A DNA stretch of 64,000 nucleotides from Campylobacterales bacterium. Its GTDB lineage: Bacteria > Campylobacterota > Campylobacteria > Campylobacterales > Sulfurovaceae. Positions within the stretch are counted from its first letter, which is position 1; each line of letters begins with the position of its first letter. The stretch is from contig JACXUM010000010.1 of assembly GCA_014763895.1 (NCBI GenBank), positions 27,663 to 91,662 of the forward strand. Direction: 5' to 3'. Shown one piece after another: positions 8,893 through 17,273 of this stretch. Made by a program: the position numbers and the translations under genes. The notes beneath the pieces are model-generated. The model saw only the letters and a program-made list of their open reading frames with translations. It was not told the DNA's origin and did not search any database.

Positions 8893-9287
8893 GGGAGCAC
8901 CTCTACGATAGAGAGTTCGGTAGCCTTGATCAAAGCGATAACCTTTCCTCCTATTTCAAGAGCCAATCTTTTAGACGAAGAAACCGTAATGAGAGACTCG
9001 ACGCGATTGCCTGAGATGTCCAAAGTGATACGTGAAAGCAACTCTCCATTCTCTATAGCAATGATTCTTGCCGAAAGCTGATTGGAGTAACTGAGCATCC
9101 CTGAAAAATCCTTGCCGATAGCAACATGGGACGGGTTGACACTGAGTATGCAGCGTGACCCTATATTGACATTTTCGTCCAGATCCAGGCTGACCATCGA
9201 AAGTTTTTGACCGTTCAGATCAAAGCTGATAATGCAAAGACCTTGTATACAGTTAACCTGATCGATCCTAGCTGTGAGTCTACTCAT
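8889..9287 (-). CDS. Tandem Mop-domain molybdate-binding protein (second)
   Basis: 132 residues made of two consecutive Mop (molbindin) domains of about 65 residues. Each has the form SARI-x-I...VNPSHVAI or ALIKATELSIV, the stretch that binds oxyanion between subunits. No other domain is present. Molbindins of this type store or buffer molybdate or tungstate in the cytoplasm. The first repeat is divergent (LTARIDQVNCIQGLC), the second closer to consensus (QLSARIIAIENGE). It overlaps modA by 8 bases and modB by 4 bases within the operon. A regulatory role through ModC is possible but not shown. Confidence 0.8.
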   Translation of the reverse strand: MSRLTARIDQVNCIQGLCIISFDLNGQKLSMVSLDLDENVNIGSRCILSVNPSHVAIGKDFSGMLSYSNQLSARIIAIENGELLSRITLDISGNRVESLITVSSSKRLALEIGGKVIALIKATELSIVEVLP

Positions 9288-10029
9288 GCACCAAATATCC
9301 GTAAGCTTTGAAGATTGCTTTGGCTTCTTTACTCATGATAAAGTCATAGAAAGCTTTTGCTTCAGAATTGTTTTCACCGTGTTTAAGCATCACGACCCCT
9401 TGATCGATTGGAGTATAAAGCGAAGGATCTACGTCAACATAGGCTTTACCTTCTTCATACTTTATCATATCTTTGCTTTTCATGGAAGATTTTGCCACGA
9501 AACCGATTTCAGCAGCCGTGATGGTATATTGTACCGCCTGAGTGATGCTTTCACCGTAAACGAATTTGCCTTCTACCTTTTCAAGCAGTCCTGTTTTGGT
9601 GAGGGCTTCGATAGCCGCTTTCCCGTACGGTGCACTTTTTGGATTGGCGATAGCGATTTTGTTAATGCCGGCATCCGTCACGACACTGATCCCTTTGGAA
9701 AGATCGAATCCTTTGATACTAAACAAGGCAAGTGCACCCTGGGCATAGACCTGTGGTTCATTCATGGCGATCTTTTTCTCATAGAGCGAGTGGGGGAATG
9801 TCATATCCGCGCTCATGAATACATCAAAGGGTGCGCCGTTAGCGATCTGGGCGGTGAGCTTTCCGCTGCTTCCAAGCAGTACGGTAACCTTGGTATCCGG
9901 ATGGGTCTTGGCAAATTCCTGCTGCAAAGCTTCCATGGCCGCAGTGACGTTGGCCGCAACGGCGATTTTGATCTCTCCCGCATAAAGGTTTGCTGCGAGG
10001 AAGAGTAGTGATAAAAGCAGTTTTTTCAT
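9280..10029 (-). CDS. modA: Molybdate-binding periplasmic protein
   Basis: 249 residues with a signal peptide (LLLSLLFLAANLYA) and the mature start GEIKIAVAANVTAAME, typical of ModA. Oxyanion-contact regions are visible: GSSGKLTAQI (conserved Ser), GAPFDVFMSADM, NPKSAPYGKAA and the hinge motif near AAEIGFVAKS. It captures molybdate or tungstate in the periplasm and delivers it to ModB-ModC. It follows the first Mop gene by 17 bases. Long open frames on the opposite strand here are shadows. Assignment to the ModA family is firm; molybdate versus tungstate preference is not decided. Confidence 0.94.
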   Translation of the reverse strand: MKKLLLSLLFLAANLYAGEIKIAVAANVTAAMEALQQEFAKTHPDTKVTVLLGSSGKLTAQIANGAPFDVFMSADMTFPHSLYEKKIAMNEPQVYAQGALALFSIKGFDLSKGISVVTDAGINKIAIANPKSAPYGKAAIEALTKTGLLEKVEGKFVYGESITQAVQYTITAAEIGFVAKSSMKSKDMIKYEEGKAYVDVDPSLYTPIDQGVVMLKHGENNSEAKAFYDFIMSKEAKAIFKAYGYLVHE

Positions 10030-10046
10030 CGGTTTGTCCTTTTAGT

Positions 10047-10469
10047 TTAGTTTTTGGCGATCATGATATCGGTTGATTTGATAATAGCAACGGCTTTTTG
10101 CCCTGGGATAAGGCCAAGTTCTTTTGCCGATTCATTGGTGATGATAGAAATGATGTGTTCCCCCCCTTCCAGCAGTAAGGTTACTTCGGTATTGACCGCA
10201 CCTTTGGTTACCTTTTCAATCATTCCCTCGAGTTGGTTGCGCGCACTGATCCCGTCAATGTGTCCTGTTGCGATCATGACATGGGATGCTTTAAAAAATG
10301 CCATGACGTCATCTCCTTTGAGAAGATTCATGGATTCGGCACTTGTATGTGTTATGACTGAAGTGAGTTTTGCTCCTTTGGATGTCATAAGCGAAATTCT
10401 GACGTTGACGATACCTGTATCGATCGCTGAGATGGTTGCTGTCAGTTGGTTTCTTGCACTGATTTTCAC
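10047..10469 (-). CDS. Tandem Mop-domain molybdate-binding protein (first)
   Basis: 140 residues with two Mop domains, each starting with the hallmark ISARNQL (residues 3-9 and about 74-80) and ending in AFFKASHVMIA or AIIKSTDIMIA. This is the classic molbindin repeat. The protein is cytoplasmic and likely stores molybdate or tungstate. It lies 20 bases after the porin gene and 17 bases before modA, in the same operon. It is clearly more canonical than the second Mop protein in the operon, so the two are not a recent duplication. Confidence 0.88.
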   Translation of the reverse strand: MKISARNQLTATISAIDTGIVNVRISLMTSKGAKLTSVITHTSAESMNLLKGDDVMAFFKASHVMIATGHIDGISARNQLEGMIEKVTKGAVNTEVTLLLEGGEHIISIITNESAKELGLIPGQKAVAIIKSTDIMIAKN

Positions 10470-10489
10470 AAAATACTCCTTTGTTTAGA

Positions 10490-11971
10490 TTAAAACAGAT
10501 AGTTGACTTCGAATCTTAGATCCGTATAAGACGGATCGGCCTTGATGCCTCCGCCTGTGGTGACGGTATCGTCATCCCCGTTGACAAATCCCATACGGAT
10601 CTTGGCATAAAGATTCGGTATGGATTTGTAGCTCTTGATCAGGTCGATCGTAAAGGCGTTGCTGTCTGCCTGAACACCGGGTTTGGCATCATCGAAGTTC
10701 TGGATGGCATACCCAACCTTGGTTTGAAGTCCTTCGACCAGTCCGGCCTTGCCCAGATCATATCCGCCGTATACCGCAGCGGTTTTAGTGTTAGCATTCC
10801 AGTTGTACTGTCCCATCATCCGGGTGTATCCGGCTGTCGGGAACCCTCTCCAAGGAGCGATCAGGTCGCCCTCGTCAAATACTTTCGTATAGCCTATCCC
10901 TGCCATCCAGATACCTTGTGCAAGTTCGACCTTTGCACCGAAAAGTCCTCCATCCAAATTGCTAGGGTCATTATATCCTACAGTGTTAACTGCAAGGTTG
11001 GCACCACCGATGGTACCTGCACCATCATCCATCTGGTGCATATAGCGTAGACCTGGGGTCAGGGTCATGCCCCCAGGAAGGCTGAAGGCATAGGCTGCGT
11101 CAATCGTAGCCGAAGAGATAAGATCGGGAACGGCAGTATAGTTGAGCATCACTGTGAGGTCTTTGATCGAGGTATTGGTCGCTTCAAGGATTACCAGACG
11201 GTCATTGATCCCCGCTGCACGCAATTTGGAAAGGGTCAGCCCTTTGTGCATGGCCCCGTCATCGTTCTCATCCCAGCTTCCGTGAGGATCGCTTAGAGTA
11301 TCTTCCCCATAGGCAAGCAGATGGGAAAAGGTCTCATGGTCTCTGAGCTTCTCTTTGGTCAGGAATGCAGCCTTGAACTGAGTATTCGGTAAGAAAGAAG
11401 ACTCAAGTGCGGCACCTTCAAAGGTGTTGGGGATCATCTTGGTGTCATTGCTTGCAGTTAAAAAGCTTTCGACTATCTGTCGGCCTGCTTTGAAAGAAAG
11501 AGCTTCGTTTCTGTACTCAAGATAGGCCTGCGCAAGAGAGAGCATTTCAAACCCGTCGCCATTAGCTACCTTATAGCGTGAGAAAACATCCTTGCCCGCT
11601 TTGGCAAATCCTACATCTTCTGCATCCATATGCCACGGGTTGTAAGAGCTGTAAAGTCCCGCCGTAAACCCAAAGCCGCTCAAGTAGGCGCTTTTATAGA
11701 GCATGCTCATCCCGATCGCGCTCGCCCAGTTATCCTGGTTTTTAGCGGTTTGGGTTCCCCAGATATGTTTGAAACTATTGAAACGGAGACGCCCGTAGAA
11801 CTCTCCCTTTTCAAACATTTCTGCAAAATTTTCTGCAGAGCCCGGAGTGACATTGAACACTTCGGTACTGTTTGCCTTCAATGTACGCTTTGGCGCAGCA
11901 CTATCCCCCGCATTGGCCTGTGACACAAGAAGCATCGCTGATGCGATCAGACCGGTTCTTAAAAACTTCAT
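10490..11971 (-). CDS. OprD-like outer-membrane porin at head of mod operon
   Basis: 493 residues. A signal peptide ends at VSQANA (about residue 21). The rest alternates in short amphipathic strands with aromatic ends, and the protein terminates in YLF, the C-terminal aromatic needed for outer-membrane barrel insertion. Patches such as FYGRLRFNSFKH, RQIVESFLTAS and MIPNTFEGAALESS resemble OprD-family porins of Campylobacterota. It is the first gene after the two ModE-type operators (11982-12074) and lies 20 bases before the first Mop gene. This strongly suggests a molybdate- or tungstate-linked outer-membrane channel. Porin status is well supported; the ligand is inferred from context. Confidence 0.8.
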   Translation of the reverse strand: MKFLRTGLIASAMLLVSQANAGDSAAPKRTLKANSTEVFNVTPGSAENFAEMFEKGEFYGRLRFNSFKHIWGTQTAKNQDNWASAIGMSMLYKSAYLSGFGFTAGLYSSYNPWHMDAEDVGFAKAGKDVFSRYKVANGDGFEMLSLAQAYLEYRNEALSFKAGRQIVESFLTASNDTKMIPNTFEGAALESSFLPNTQFKAAFLTKEKLRDHETFSHLLAYGEDTLSDPHGSWDENDDGAMHKGLTLSKLRAAGINDRLVILEATNTSIKDLTVMLNYTAVPDLISSATIDAAYAFSLPGGMTLTPGLRYMHQMDDGAGTIGGANLAVNTVGYNDPSNLDGGLFGAKVELAQGIWMAGIGYTKVFDEGDLIAPWRGFPTAGYTRMMGQYNWNANTKTAAVYGGYDLGKAGLVEGLQTKVGYAIQNFDDAKPGVQADSNAFTIDLIKSYKSIPNLYAKIRMGFVNGDDDTVTTGGGIKADPSYTDLRFEVNYLF

Positions 11972-11981
11972 CGTATTCCTT

Positions 11982-12002
11982 TATATACTTTTATATATAA
12001 CG
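11982..12002. promoter_or_regulatory. ModE-type operator, proximal
   Basis: TATATA, a six-base spacer (CTTTTA), then TATATAACG. This matches the ModE half-site spacing known from E. coli (ATCGxTATATA-N6/7-TATATAACGAT); the left half is weak outside TATATA. It lies 11 bases upstream of the porin ATG, so bound ModE could block transcription or initiation. Confidence 0.6.
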
Positions 12003-12047
12003 CATTATGTAATGAATAATCTATTCCTCATTTGAGAAGGGAATTAT

Positions 12048-12074
12048 ATCGTTATATAACTTAAAATATAACGA
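12048..12074. promoter_or_regulatory. ModE-type operator, distal
   Basis: ATCGTTATATA, a spacer, then AATATAACGA: an almost perfect inverted repeat of the E. coli ModE consensus. It lies about 77 bases upstream of the porin ATG and downstream of modE itself, so it should control the porin-mop-modA operon. Recognised by eye from the known consensus; not tested. Confidence 0.75.
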
Positions 12075-12117
12075 AAAAATACATTATGAAACAATTTTGT
12101 CACGGTAATGAAACAAC

Positions 12118-12906
12118 TTATACTGCGAGCAGTGCACTGGAGGTATCGAACAATGCCCAAATGTTTTGGCCCACTGTTAGTTTTTTGTCAAAGAGCTCTT
12201 TTGTCGGAACGGAGACAACCAGTTTGTGTGTTTTCCCGACCGCTACGGTTACTTCGCTTCGGAGGGCTTCTTCGTTGACCTCAAGAATGGTCCCTTCGAG
12301 AATATTTTGGGTTTCAACTTTATCGGGTTTGGTAGAGTATAGAGATACCCAACTGGCTTTCAGCAGGATATAGATGGCATTTCCTTTTTGGATATTCATC
12401 TCTCTGAGGCTTTGTAAAGTGATGGTAACGACAACATCAATACCCGGTTCAACGGATAGTATGACATTGGCCTGACTGTCATCGAGCCGTATCTCATTTA
12501 CCGTACCAAGAATCTGGTTTCTGGCGCTGGTACGCAAGGTCAATTTGGAAATAAAAGCAGAGAGTTTTTTCGGGTCGTCGGTATAGTGTTCAAGGGCTTC
12601 AAAAAAGATATTTTGTGCCTGTTCAATTTCCTTATAAAGAGTAATGTATTCCAGACCTTTTGGAGTAAGTTTTGTTCCGCCACCGCCTTTACCGCCGGTA
12701 GAACGTGTTACAAGGGGCTCTTCGGATAGTGTATTGATCGCATCGATGGTATCCCAAGCAGCTTTATAACTCATTTTCATGGTTTTTGCCGCACCAGAGA
12801 TAGAGCCTGTATGATGGATCTGTTCAAGGAGTTCAATACGGCCTTTTCCCAAAAAGTTCTGTTTTGCTTTGCTGATCCAAAGTCTGCCGTCGATGTGGTT
12901 ATGCAT
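12118..12906 (-). CDS. modE: Molybdate-responsive transcription regulator
   Basis: 262 residues, full-length ModE. The N-terminal winged helix (residues about 20-85) carries the signature GRIELLEQIHHTGSISGAAK followed by MSYKAAWDTIDAIN and the wing TGGKGGGGTKLTPKG. Two C-terminal Mop domains follow (from TSARNQILGTVNEI and from ILEGTILEVNEE) that sense molybdate or tungstate. In the family, the molybdate-bound dimer binds palindromic operators and represses uptake genes. It starts at an ATG at 12906 with GGAGGG six bases upstream. It stands upstream of the operon it should regulate, separated by the two operators. Confidence 0.95.
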   Translation of the reverse strand: MHNHIDGRLWISKAKQNFLGKGRIELLEQIHHTGSISGAAKTMKMSYKAAWDTIDAINTLSEEPLVTRSTGGKGGGGTKLTPKGLEYITLYKEIEQAQNIFFEALEHYTDDPKKLSAFISKLTLRTSARNQILGTVNEIRLDDSQANVILSVEPGIDVVVTITLQSLREMNIQKGNAIYILLKASWVSLYSTKPDKVETQNILEGTILEVNEEALRSEVTVAVGKTHKLVVSVPTKELFDKKLTVGQNIWALFDTSSALLAV

Positions 12907-13044
12907 TGAAGTCCCTCCTACAATTTAATGCTAAGCGTATGCAATATAATAAGATAGGATTTGAAATGAATTAAAATGAAAATAATCTATCTTTGTGATT
13001 TTGTAAAAGTATATCGAAAAAAAGGGGATTTTTACTGAGGTTGT

Positions 13045-13119
13045 TGGTGACCCCAAGGAGACTCGAACTCCTGTAACCAGGATGAAAACCTGGGATCCTT
13101 ACCGCTAGACGATGGGGCC
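13045..13119 (-). tRNA. tRNA-Glu, anticodon TTC (copy 2)
   Basis: 75 nt with encoded CCA. The acceptor GGCCCCA pairs with TGGGGTC, the anticodon loop TTTTCAT gives TTC, and the T-arm AGGAGTTCGAGTCTCCT is standard. Identical to the copy at 13151-13225 and probably transcribed from the same promoter. Confidence 0.96.
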
Positions 13120-13150
13120 AACAAAACTTATAAGAAAAAACAAGCTAAAA

Positions 13151-13225
13151 TGGTGACCCCAAGGAGACTCGAACTCCTGTAACCAGGATGAAAACCTGGG
13201 ATCCTTACCGCTAGACGATGGGGCC
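13151..13225 (-). tRNA. tRNA-Glu, anticodon TTC (copy 1)
   Basis: 75 nt with encoded CCA, base-for-base identical to 13045-13119. It is promoter-proximal in the pair; the 31-base spacer between the copies holds no other feature I can see. Confidence 0.96.
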
Positions 13226-13245
13226 ATTCATAACTTGTGGACGGA

Positions 13246-13251
13246 ATTATA
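13246..13251 (-). promoter_or_regulatory. Promoter -10 for the tRNA-Glu pair
   Basis: TATAAT on the minus strand, about 20 bases before the first tRNA-Glu 5' end. Confidence 0.55.
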
Positions 13252-13313
13252 TAAGTTAAATGCTTAAAAAAAAATTAAATTAATAGAAAAACAAGAAAGG
13301 AATAGGAATAAGA

Positions 13314-13799
13314 ATGAAGTATTTTTTAGTTTTTTTATCGGTGGCTGTATGGCTTTTGAGTGCCTGTGCACCAAAGCAGTATCAAGTCCAGCAGCCTGCG
13401 ATGATCGTATTTAAGACCCCTACATTGCGGTATGCGGACCTTGGCTTTATCTATGAAAGTGACACAGAGGTAAAAGTGGAGATATACAGTAATGCCCAGC
13501 CGTTGATGGCGTTACAGATTTCGGGTACAAATATTTGCATGAGTAGCTTGGCATGTATGTCCAAAGCGCAATTCAACCAAAAAATACTTTCCCAATATTA
13601 TCCGGCTGAACTGCTTGAACAGATTTTTAAAGGCCGGCCGATATTTGAAGGAGTACAAATGGAAAAAAACCGTAACGGCTTTACACAGAAGATCACTGCT
13701 GATGGCAAATATGGGATCGAATACAGTGTTTTCAATAAAGAAATACTTTTCCGTGATACAATCAACGATATACTTATCAAAGTCAAAAAACAAGGATAA
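13314..13799 (+). CDS. Predicted lipoprotein of unknown function
   Basis: 161 residues. A signal peptide ends in a lipobox (WLLSAC, Cys18), so the mature protein should be lipid-anchored. No family is recognised. The mature region has alternating hydrophobic strands, a short Cys pair ([11 protein letters not shown]) and a basic C-terminus (ILIKVKKQG). It starts at an ATG after AAAGGAATAGGAATAAG. The gene lies 5 bases upstream of nfo and is probably co-transcribed with it; this does not tell its job. The inner versus outer membrane location cannot be decided with certainty. Confidence 0.7.
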   Translation: MKYFLVFLSVAVWLLSACAPKQYQVQQPAMIVFKTPTLRYADLGFIYESDTEVKVEIYSNAQPLMALQISGTNICMSSLACMSKAQFNQKILSQYYPAELLEQIFKGRPIFEGVQMEKNRNGFTQKITADGKYGIEYSVFNKEILFRDTINDILIKVKKQG

Positions 13800-13804
13800 T
13801 CATA

Positions 13805-14692
13805 ATGAAATTTGTCGGGGCACATGTCAGTGCAAGCGGCGGAGTGGAAAATGCGCCTTTAAATGCGATGGCTATTGGAGCAAAGGCCTTTGCACTCTTT
13901 ACAAAGAACCAAAGACAATGGATTGCTAAACCTTTAGAGGCAAGCAGTATTGATGCATTTCATAAAAATATGGAGCTTTCAGGGATATTGCCAAAACATG
14001 TATTGCCGCATGACAGTTATCTGATCAACCTGGGGCACCCGGAAGTTGACAAGCTGGAAAAATCGCGGGAAGCCTTCATTGATGAGATAGAGCGTTGTCG
14101 TGTTCTAGGACTTGACAAACTCAACTTTCATCCCGGATCCCATTTAGCAAAAATTGCGAAAAAAGAGCCTCATTATGATGATCTGCTAATGGAAGCAGAA
14201 CTGCAGTGTCTGGATGTGATCGCAGAATCAATGAACAGAGCCATTGAAGCGACCAAAGACTCTAGCGTCAAACTGGTCATCGAAAATACCGCAGGACAGG
14301 GAAGTAACCTGGGATATAGATTTGAACAGCTTGGCTATCTCATCGAAAGAATAGAGGATAAGAGCAGGGTGGGGATCTGTCTGGATACCTGCCATATGTT
14401 TACTTCAGGATATGACATCCGCACAAAAGAAGCCTATGAAGAGACGATGGATGCATTTGGTCGAATCGTAGGGTTTAAGTATCTTGGCGGTATGCATATC
14501 AATGATTCCAAGCCCAAACTCGGCTCAAAAGTGGACCGCCATGATTCTTTGGGTAAAGGGGAGATCGGCTGGGATGCTTTTGGGTTCATTATGAACGATC
14601 CGAGGATGGATGATATCCCCTTGATACTTGAGACGATCGATGAATCGATATGGGCAGAGGAGATCAAGGCGCTATATGCGTTGGTAAAGTAG
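13805..14692 (+). CDS. nfo: Endonuclease IV (AP endonuclease)
   Basis: Cleaves DNA at abasic sites in base excision repair. 295 residues, slightly longer than E. coli Nfo. Family motifs appear in order: [14 protein letters not shown] at the N-terminus, [67 protein letters not shown] and LETID. These contain the His, Glu and Asp ligands of the three-zinc centre. It follows the lipoprotein gene by 5 bases. A hairpin with a weak T-tract follows at 14693. Confidence 0.97.
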   Translation: MKFVGAHVSASGGVENAPLNAMAIGAKAFALFTKNQRQWIAKPLEASSIDAFHKNMELSGILPKHVLPHDSYLINLGHPEVDKLEKSREAFIDEIERCRVLGLDKLNFHPGSHLAKIAKKEPHYDDLLMEAELQCLDVIAESMNRAIEATKDSSVKLVIENTAGQGSNLGYRFEQLGYLIERIEDKSRVGICLDTCHMFTSGYDIRTKEAYEETMDAFGRIVGFKYLGGMHINDSKPKLGSKVDRHDSLGKGEIGWDAFGFIMNDPRMDDIPLILETIDESIWAEEIKALYALVK

Positions 14693-14712
14693 CATAGGAC
14701 GTTGTTCCTATG
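14693..14712 (+). terminator. Possible terminator after nfo
   Basis: CATAGGA and TCCTATG form a 7-bp stem with a 6-base loop directly after the nfo stop, followed only by a short T-rich tract (GATTTGTTTG). A second imperfect hairpin follows at about 14719-14743. Weak as a Rho-independent terminator. Confidence 0.4.
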
Positions 14713-14788
14713 GATTTGTTTGAGTATCCTGTAGTGGGTATTCAAATAAGTTCATGGAGAGCATGGACATTCATCGAGGAGGAAGAAG

Positions 14789-16042
14789 ATGAAAAAAATC
14801 ATGGCTGGGATGATAATGGGGTCATTGCTCTTTTTTGCAGGATGCGGTGATCTCCATCAGCCGGTGAACGAGCAGGTTGACGGTGGAGAGGTTGTTGTCG
14901 ATCTTGACGGCAACACGATCAAGCAGTCGTTACTGGCTGCAAGTTTCCCGGGGGTTGACGAAAATACAACGGTTTGTGGCTATAAGGCGTTTAAGATCCC
15001 ATATATTACTACCGATGAAGAGGGCAATGAAGTAGCAGTATCGGGGTTGATGGCCATTCCGACAGGGATATGTGAAGCATTCAATACAATCGGGTTTTCA
15101 GTTGTCAGTGATGATCACGGGACGATCTTTAAAAATGCGGAAGCACCCGTGGTCGATGCAGAGACAAACAATGCCCCTTCAGGTGCGGCGATCATCATGA
15201 CTTCATTGTCGGCTTTTGTGACGTTGGAGCCGGATTATATCGGTTTTGGGGATTCGAATGACCACTACCATCCTTTTGTACTGAAAAAATCGCTGGCTAA
15301 TGCAACGGTTGATTTTATTGTGGCGGCACGTGAATTTGCGTTGAAAAACAATATCCGCCTAAACGGTCAGCTTTACTTGACCGGTTACAGCGAAGGGGGA
15401 TTTGCAGCCATGGCAACCTTGCAGAAGATTGAAATGGAACATTTGGATATAAACGTAACGCTTGCAGCACCGATGGCGGGCCCTTATGATATGAATACCA
15501 GTGCTTTTGGCGTTTTGAGCCAACCAACCTTGGTTGTTCCATCGTTCGTTGCAGATATCGGGTATGCGTATGCAAAAGCCTCTCATCAGCCCCTTGATTC
15601 GGTGTTCAATGAACCGTATGGTTCCAAGCTCGATAGTTTGTTTGACGGTTCACTGGATCGTACCGAGATCGATCCGCAGTTGACAACAAAGACAACAGGG
15701 GATGATGGGCTCTTTAGGCAAGATTTTCATGATAACTTCTTTATAGATCCGAATCAATGGTTCAGGCAGGCCGTTGTTGAAAACAGTGTACATGCCTGGG
15801 CTCCTCAAACGCGGGTACGGTTGATCCATTGCAGAGGAGACGAGGTGATCCCTTATACTATGTCACTGTGGACACGGGGAACCATGAAAACAATCAAACC
15901 AACCGCAGATGTGGAAGTGGTACCTGTAGAAGATTTTCTGGGAATACCTTATGATGTAGGGCATGCCGATTGCGGTCCGATCGCTTACGGCGTAGCTGCA
16001 CAGATCTTTGCAGCTGAAAGAAATGCAACTATTGGATATTAG
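14789..16042 (+). CDS. Lipid-anchored alpha/beta hydrolase, secreted-lipase-like
   Basis: 417 residues. The N-terminal signal ends with a lipobox (LFFAGC, Cys19). The catalytic triad of an alpha/beta hydrolase can be placed: Ser in LTGYSEGGFAAMA (nucleophile elbow), Asp/Glu in IHCRGDEVIPY, and His in YDVGHADCGP. The length and the long insertion between core strands resemble secretory lipases and fungal LIP-type enzymes. It should hydrolyse an ester, plausibly a lipid, outside the cytoplasm. A strong GAGGAGGAAGAAG ribosome site precedes the ATG. FadL and acyl-CoA synthetase genes follow directly, which supports lipid breakdown. Substrate is inferred. Confidence 0.75.
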   Translation: MKKIMAGMIMGSLLFFAGCGDLHQPVNEQVDGGEVVVDLDGNTIKQSLLAASFPGVDENTTVCGYKAFKIPYITTDEEGNEVAVSGLMAIPTGICEAFNTIGFSVVSDDHGTIFKNAEAPVVDAETNNAPSGAAIIMTSLSAFVTLEPDYIGFGDSNDHYHPFVLKKSLANATVDFIVAAREFALKNNIRLNGQLYLTGYSEGGFAAMATLQKIEMEHLDINVTLAAPMAGPYDMNTSAFGVLSQPTLVVPSFVADIGYAYAKASHQPLDSVFNEPYGSKLDSLFDGSLDRTEIDPQLTTKTTGDDGLFRQDFHDNFFIDPNQWFRQAVVENSVHAWAPQTRVRLIHCRGDEVIPYTMSLWTRGTMKTIKPTADVEVVPVEDFLGIPYDVGHADCGPIAYGVAAQIFAAERNATIGY

Positions 16043-16051
16043 GAGAAAAAG

Positions 16052-17272
16052 ATGAAAAAAATCATTACACTGAGTATGATGGCTTCTGTCTGTCTGATGG
16101 CAGGGGGCTATAAGATCCCCGAACAATCACTCAATTCGATGGCTTTGGGAGCGGCGTATGTTGCACATACGACTGAAGCTGATACGGCATATTTCAACCC
16201 TGCCAACATGAGTTTTCTGGAAGAATCGCAATATGTGGAAGGAGGTGTGACATTGGCACATCTACCTTCCAATGTCTACAGTCTTGTCGATCCGTATTCA
16301 GGCGAATCCAAAACAGAGAATATCCTGATTCCTGATTTCCATTATGTATCTGCACCGATGGGTGATGTGCGATGGGGGGTCAGCCTGATTGCACCAGCAG
16401 GTCTAACCAAACGATGGGATACCTCTTATCAAAAGCTGTATGCCGAAGAATTTACGCTTAAAAATCTGGAGCTTAATCCTTCACTTGCATACCGTGTAAA
16501 TGATCAGTTTAGCGTGGCAGCCGGAGTTCGTATGGTTTACAGTGAAGGGATCGTTAACAGTGACGGAAATGATGCCGGGATTCCTGTTAAAAGGGAGATG
16601 AAGGGGGATACGGTAGAGTTTGGCTACAATCTTGCAATGACCTATAAACCGACTTCGGATATCAATCTTGCAGTGACCTATCGATCAAAGATAGATCTTA
16701 ATGAAGAGGGACAGGCCAATCTTTACTTTGGAGGTGTCGGTCAGCAGTATGATGCGGAGGTTTCCGTACCGTTGCCGGCTGCTTTGAATATCGCAGTGAG
16801 CAAAACCTGGCAGGATAGGTTTACGTTGGAATTTGATTATGAAAAAACCTACTGGTCAAGTTATCAAAACCTGGATTTCAATTATGATCGGCCTATCCAG
16901 GCACCGCTACAGCCGATCTTTGACTTCCCTTTGGCAAGAGACTGGAAAGATACCGATACGTTCAGGATCGGTGCAACGGCGAAGATGGACAATCGGCTAA
17001 CGGCTATGTTCGGCTTCGCGATCGATGAGACGCCAGTACCTGATGAAACGATAGGTTTTGAACTGCCTGACAGTGATGCCAAGATCTTCTCCATGGGATT
17101 TAGATATCAGCAGACCAAACAACTCTCATGGGGAGCGGCAATGTTATATGACAGTAAAGAAAGCCGGACTTTAACTCCAGGAGTTGCCGAAAATGATGTA
17201 TTGGCGAATGGAGGTACGTTTGATGAAGGCGGGGCATTCCTGACAACGATAGGTATAGCATACGAGTTCTAA
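16052..17272 (+). CDS. FadL-family outer-membrane long-chain fatty acid transporter
   Basis: 406 residues. The signal peptide ends near SVCLMAG. The mature N-terminus shows the FadL hallmark GYKIPEQSLNSMALGAAYVA and the nearby TAYFNPANMSFLE, which form the plug or hatch of this barrel family. The chain ends in YEF, a C-terminal aromatic typical of outer-membrane beta barrels. FadL proteins let long-chain fatty acids or other hydrophobic molecules cross the outer membrane. The gene sits 9 bases after the lipase and 1 base before an acyl-CoA synthetase. The ligand could also be a hydrocarbon or aromatic. Confidence 0.9.
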   Translation: MKKIITLSMMASVCLMAGGYKIPEQSLNSMALGAAYVAHTTEADTAYFNPANMSFLEESQYVEGGVTLAHLPSNVYSLVDPYSGESKTENILIPDFHYVSAPMGDVRWGVSLIAPAGLTKRWDTSYQKLYAEEFTLKNLELNPSLAYRVNDQFSVAAGVRMVYSEGIVNSDGNDAGIPVKREMKGDTVEFGYNLAMTYKPTSDINLAVTYRSKIDLNEEGQANLYFGGVGQQYDAEVSVPLPAALNIAVSKTWQDRFTLEFDYEKTYWSSYQNLDFNYDRPIQAPLQPIFDFPLARDWKDTDTFRIGATAKMDNRLTAMFGFAIDETPVPDETIGFELPDSDAKIFSMGFRYQQTKQLSWGAAMLYDSKESRTLTPGVAENDVLANGGTFDEGGAFLTTIGIAYEF

Positions 17273-17273
17273 G

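Noticed and set aside
9274..10488. Long open frames on the plus strand opposite modA and the Mop gene (244 and 144 residues)
   Set aside because: They are antisense to clear ModA and molbindin genes, have Cys/His/Phe-rich odd composition and no ribosome site; they arise from the codon bias of the real genes.
5136..13225. Mod region as a tRNA-integrated genomic island
   Set aside because: No copy of the tRNA-Ala 3' end was found at the other border, no integrase is inside, and the genes do not stand out in composition by eye.
13045..13225. The duplicate tRNA-Glu as assembly artefact
   Set aside because: The flanking sequences and the spacer differ and tandem tRNA-Glu copies are common; a true duplication is the simpler reading.
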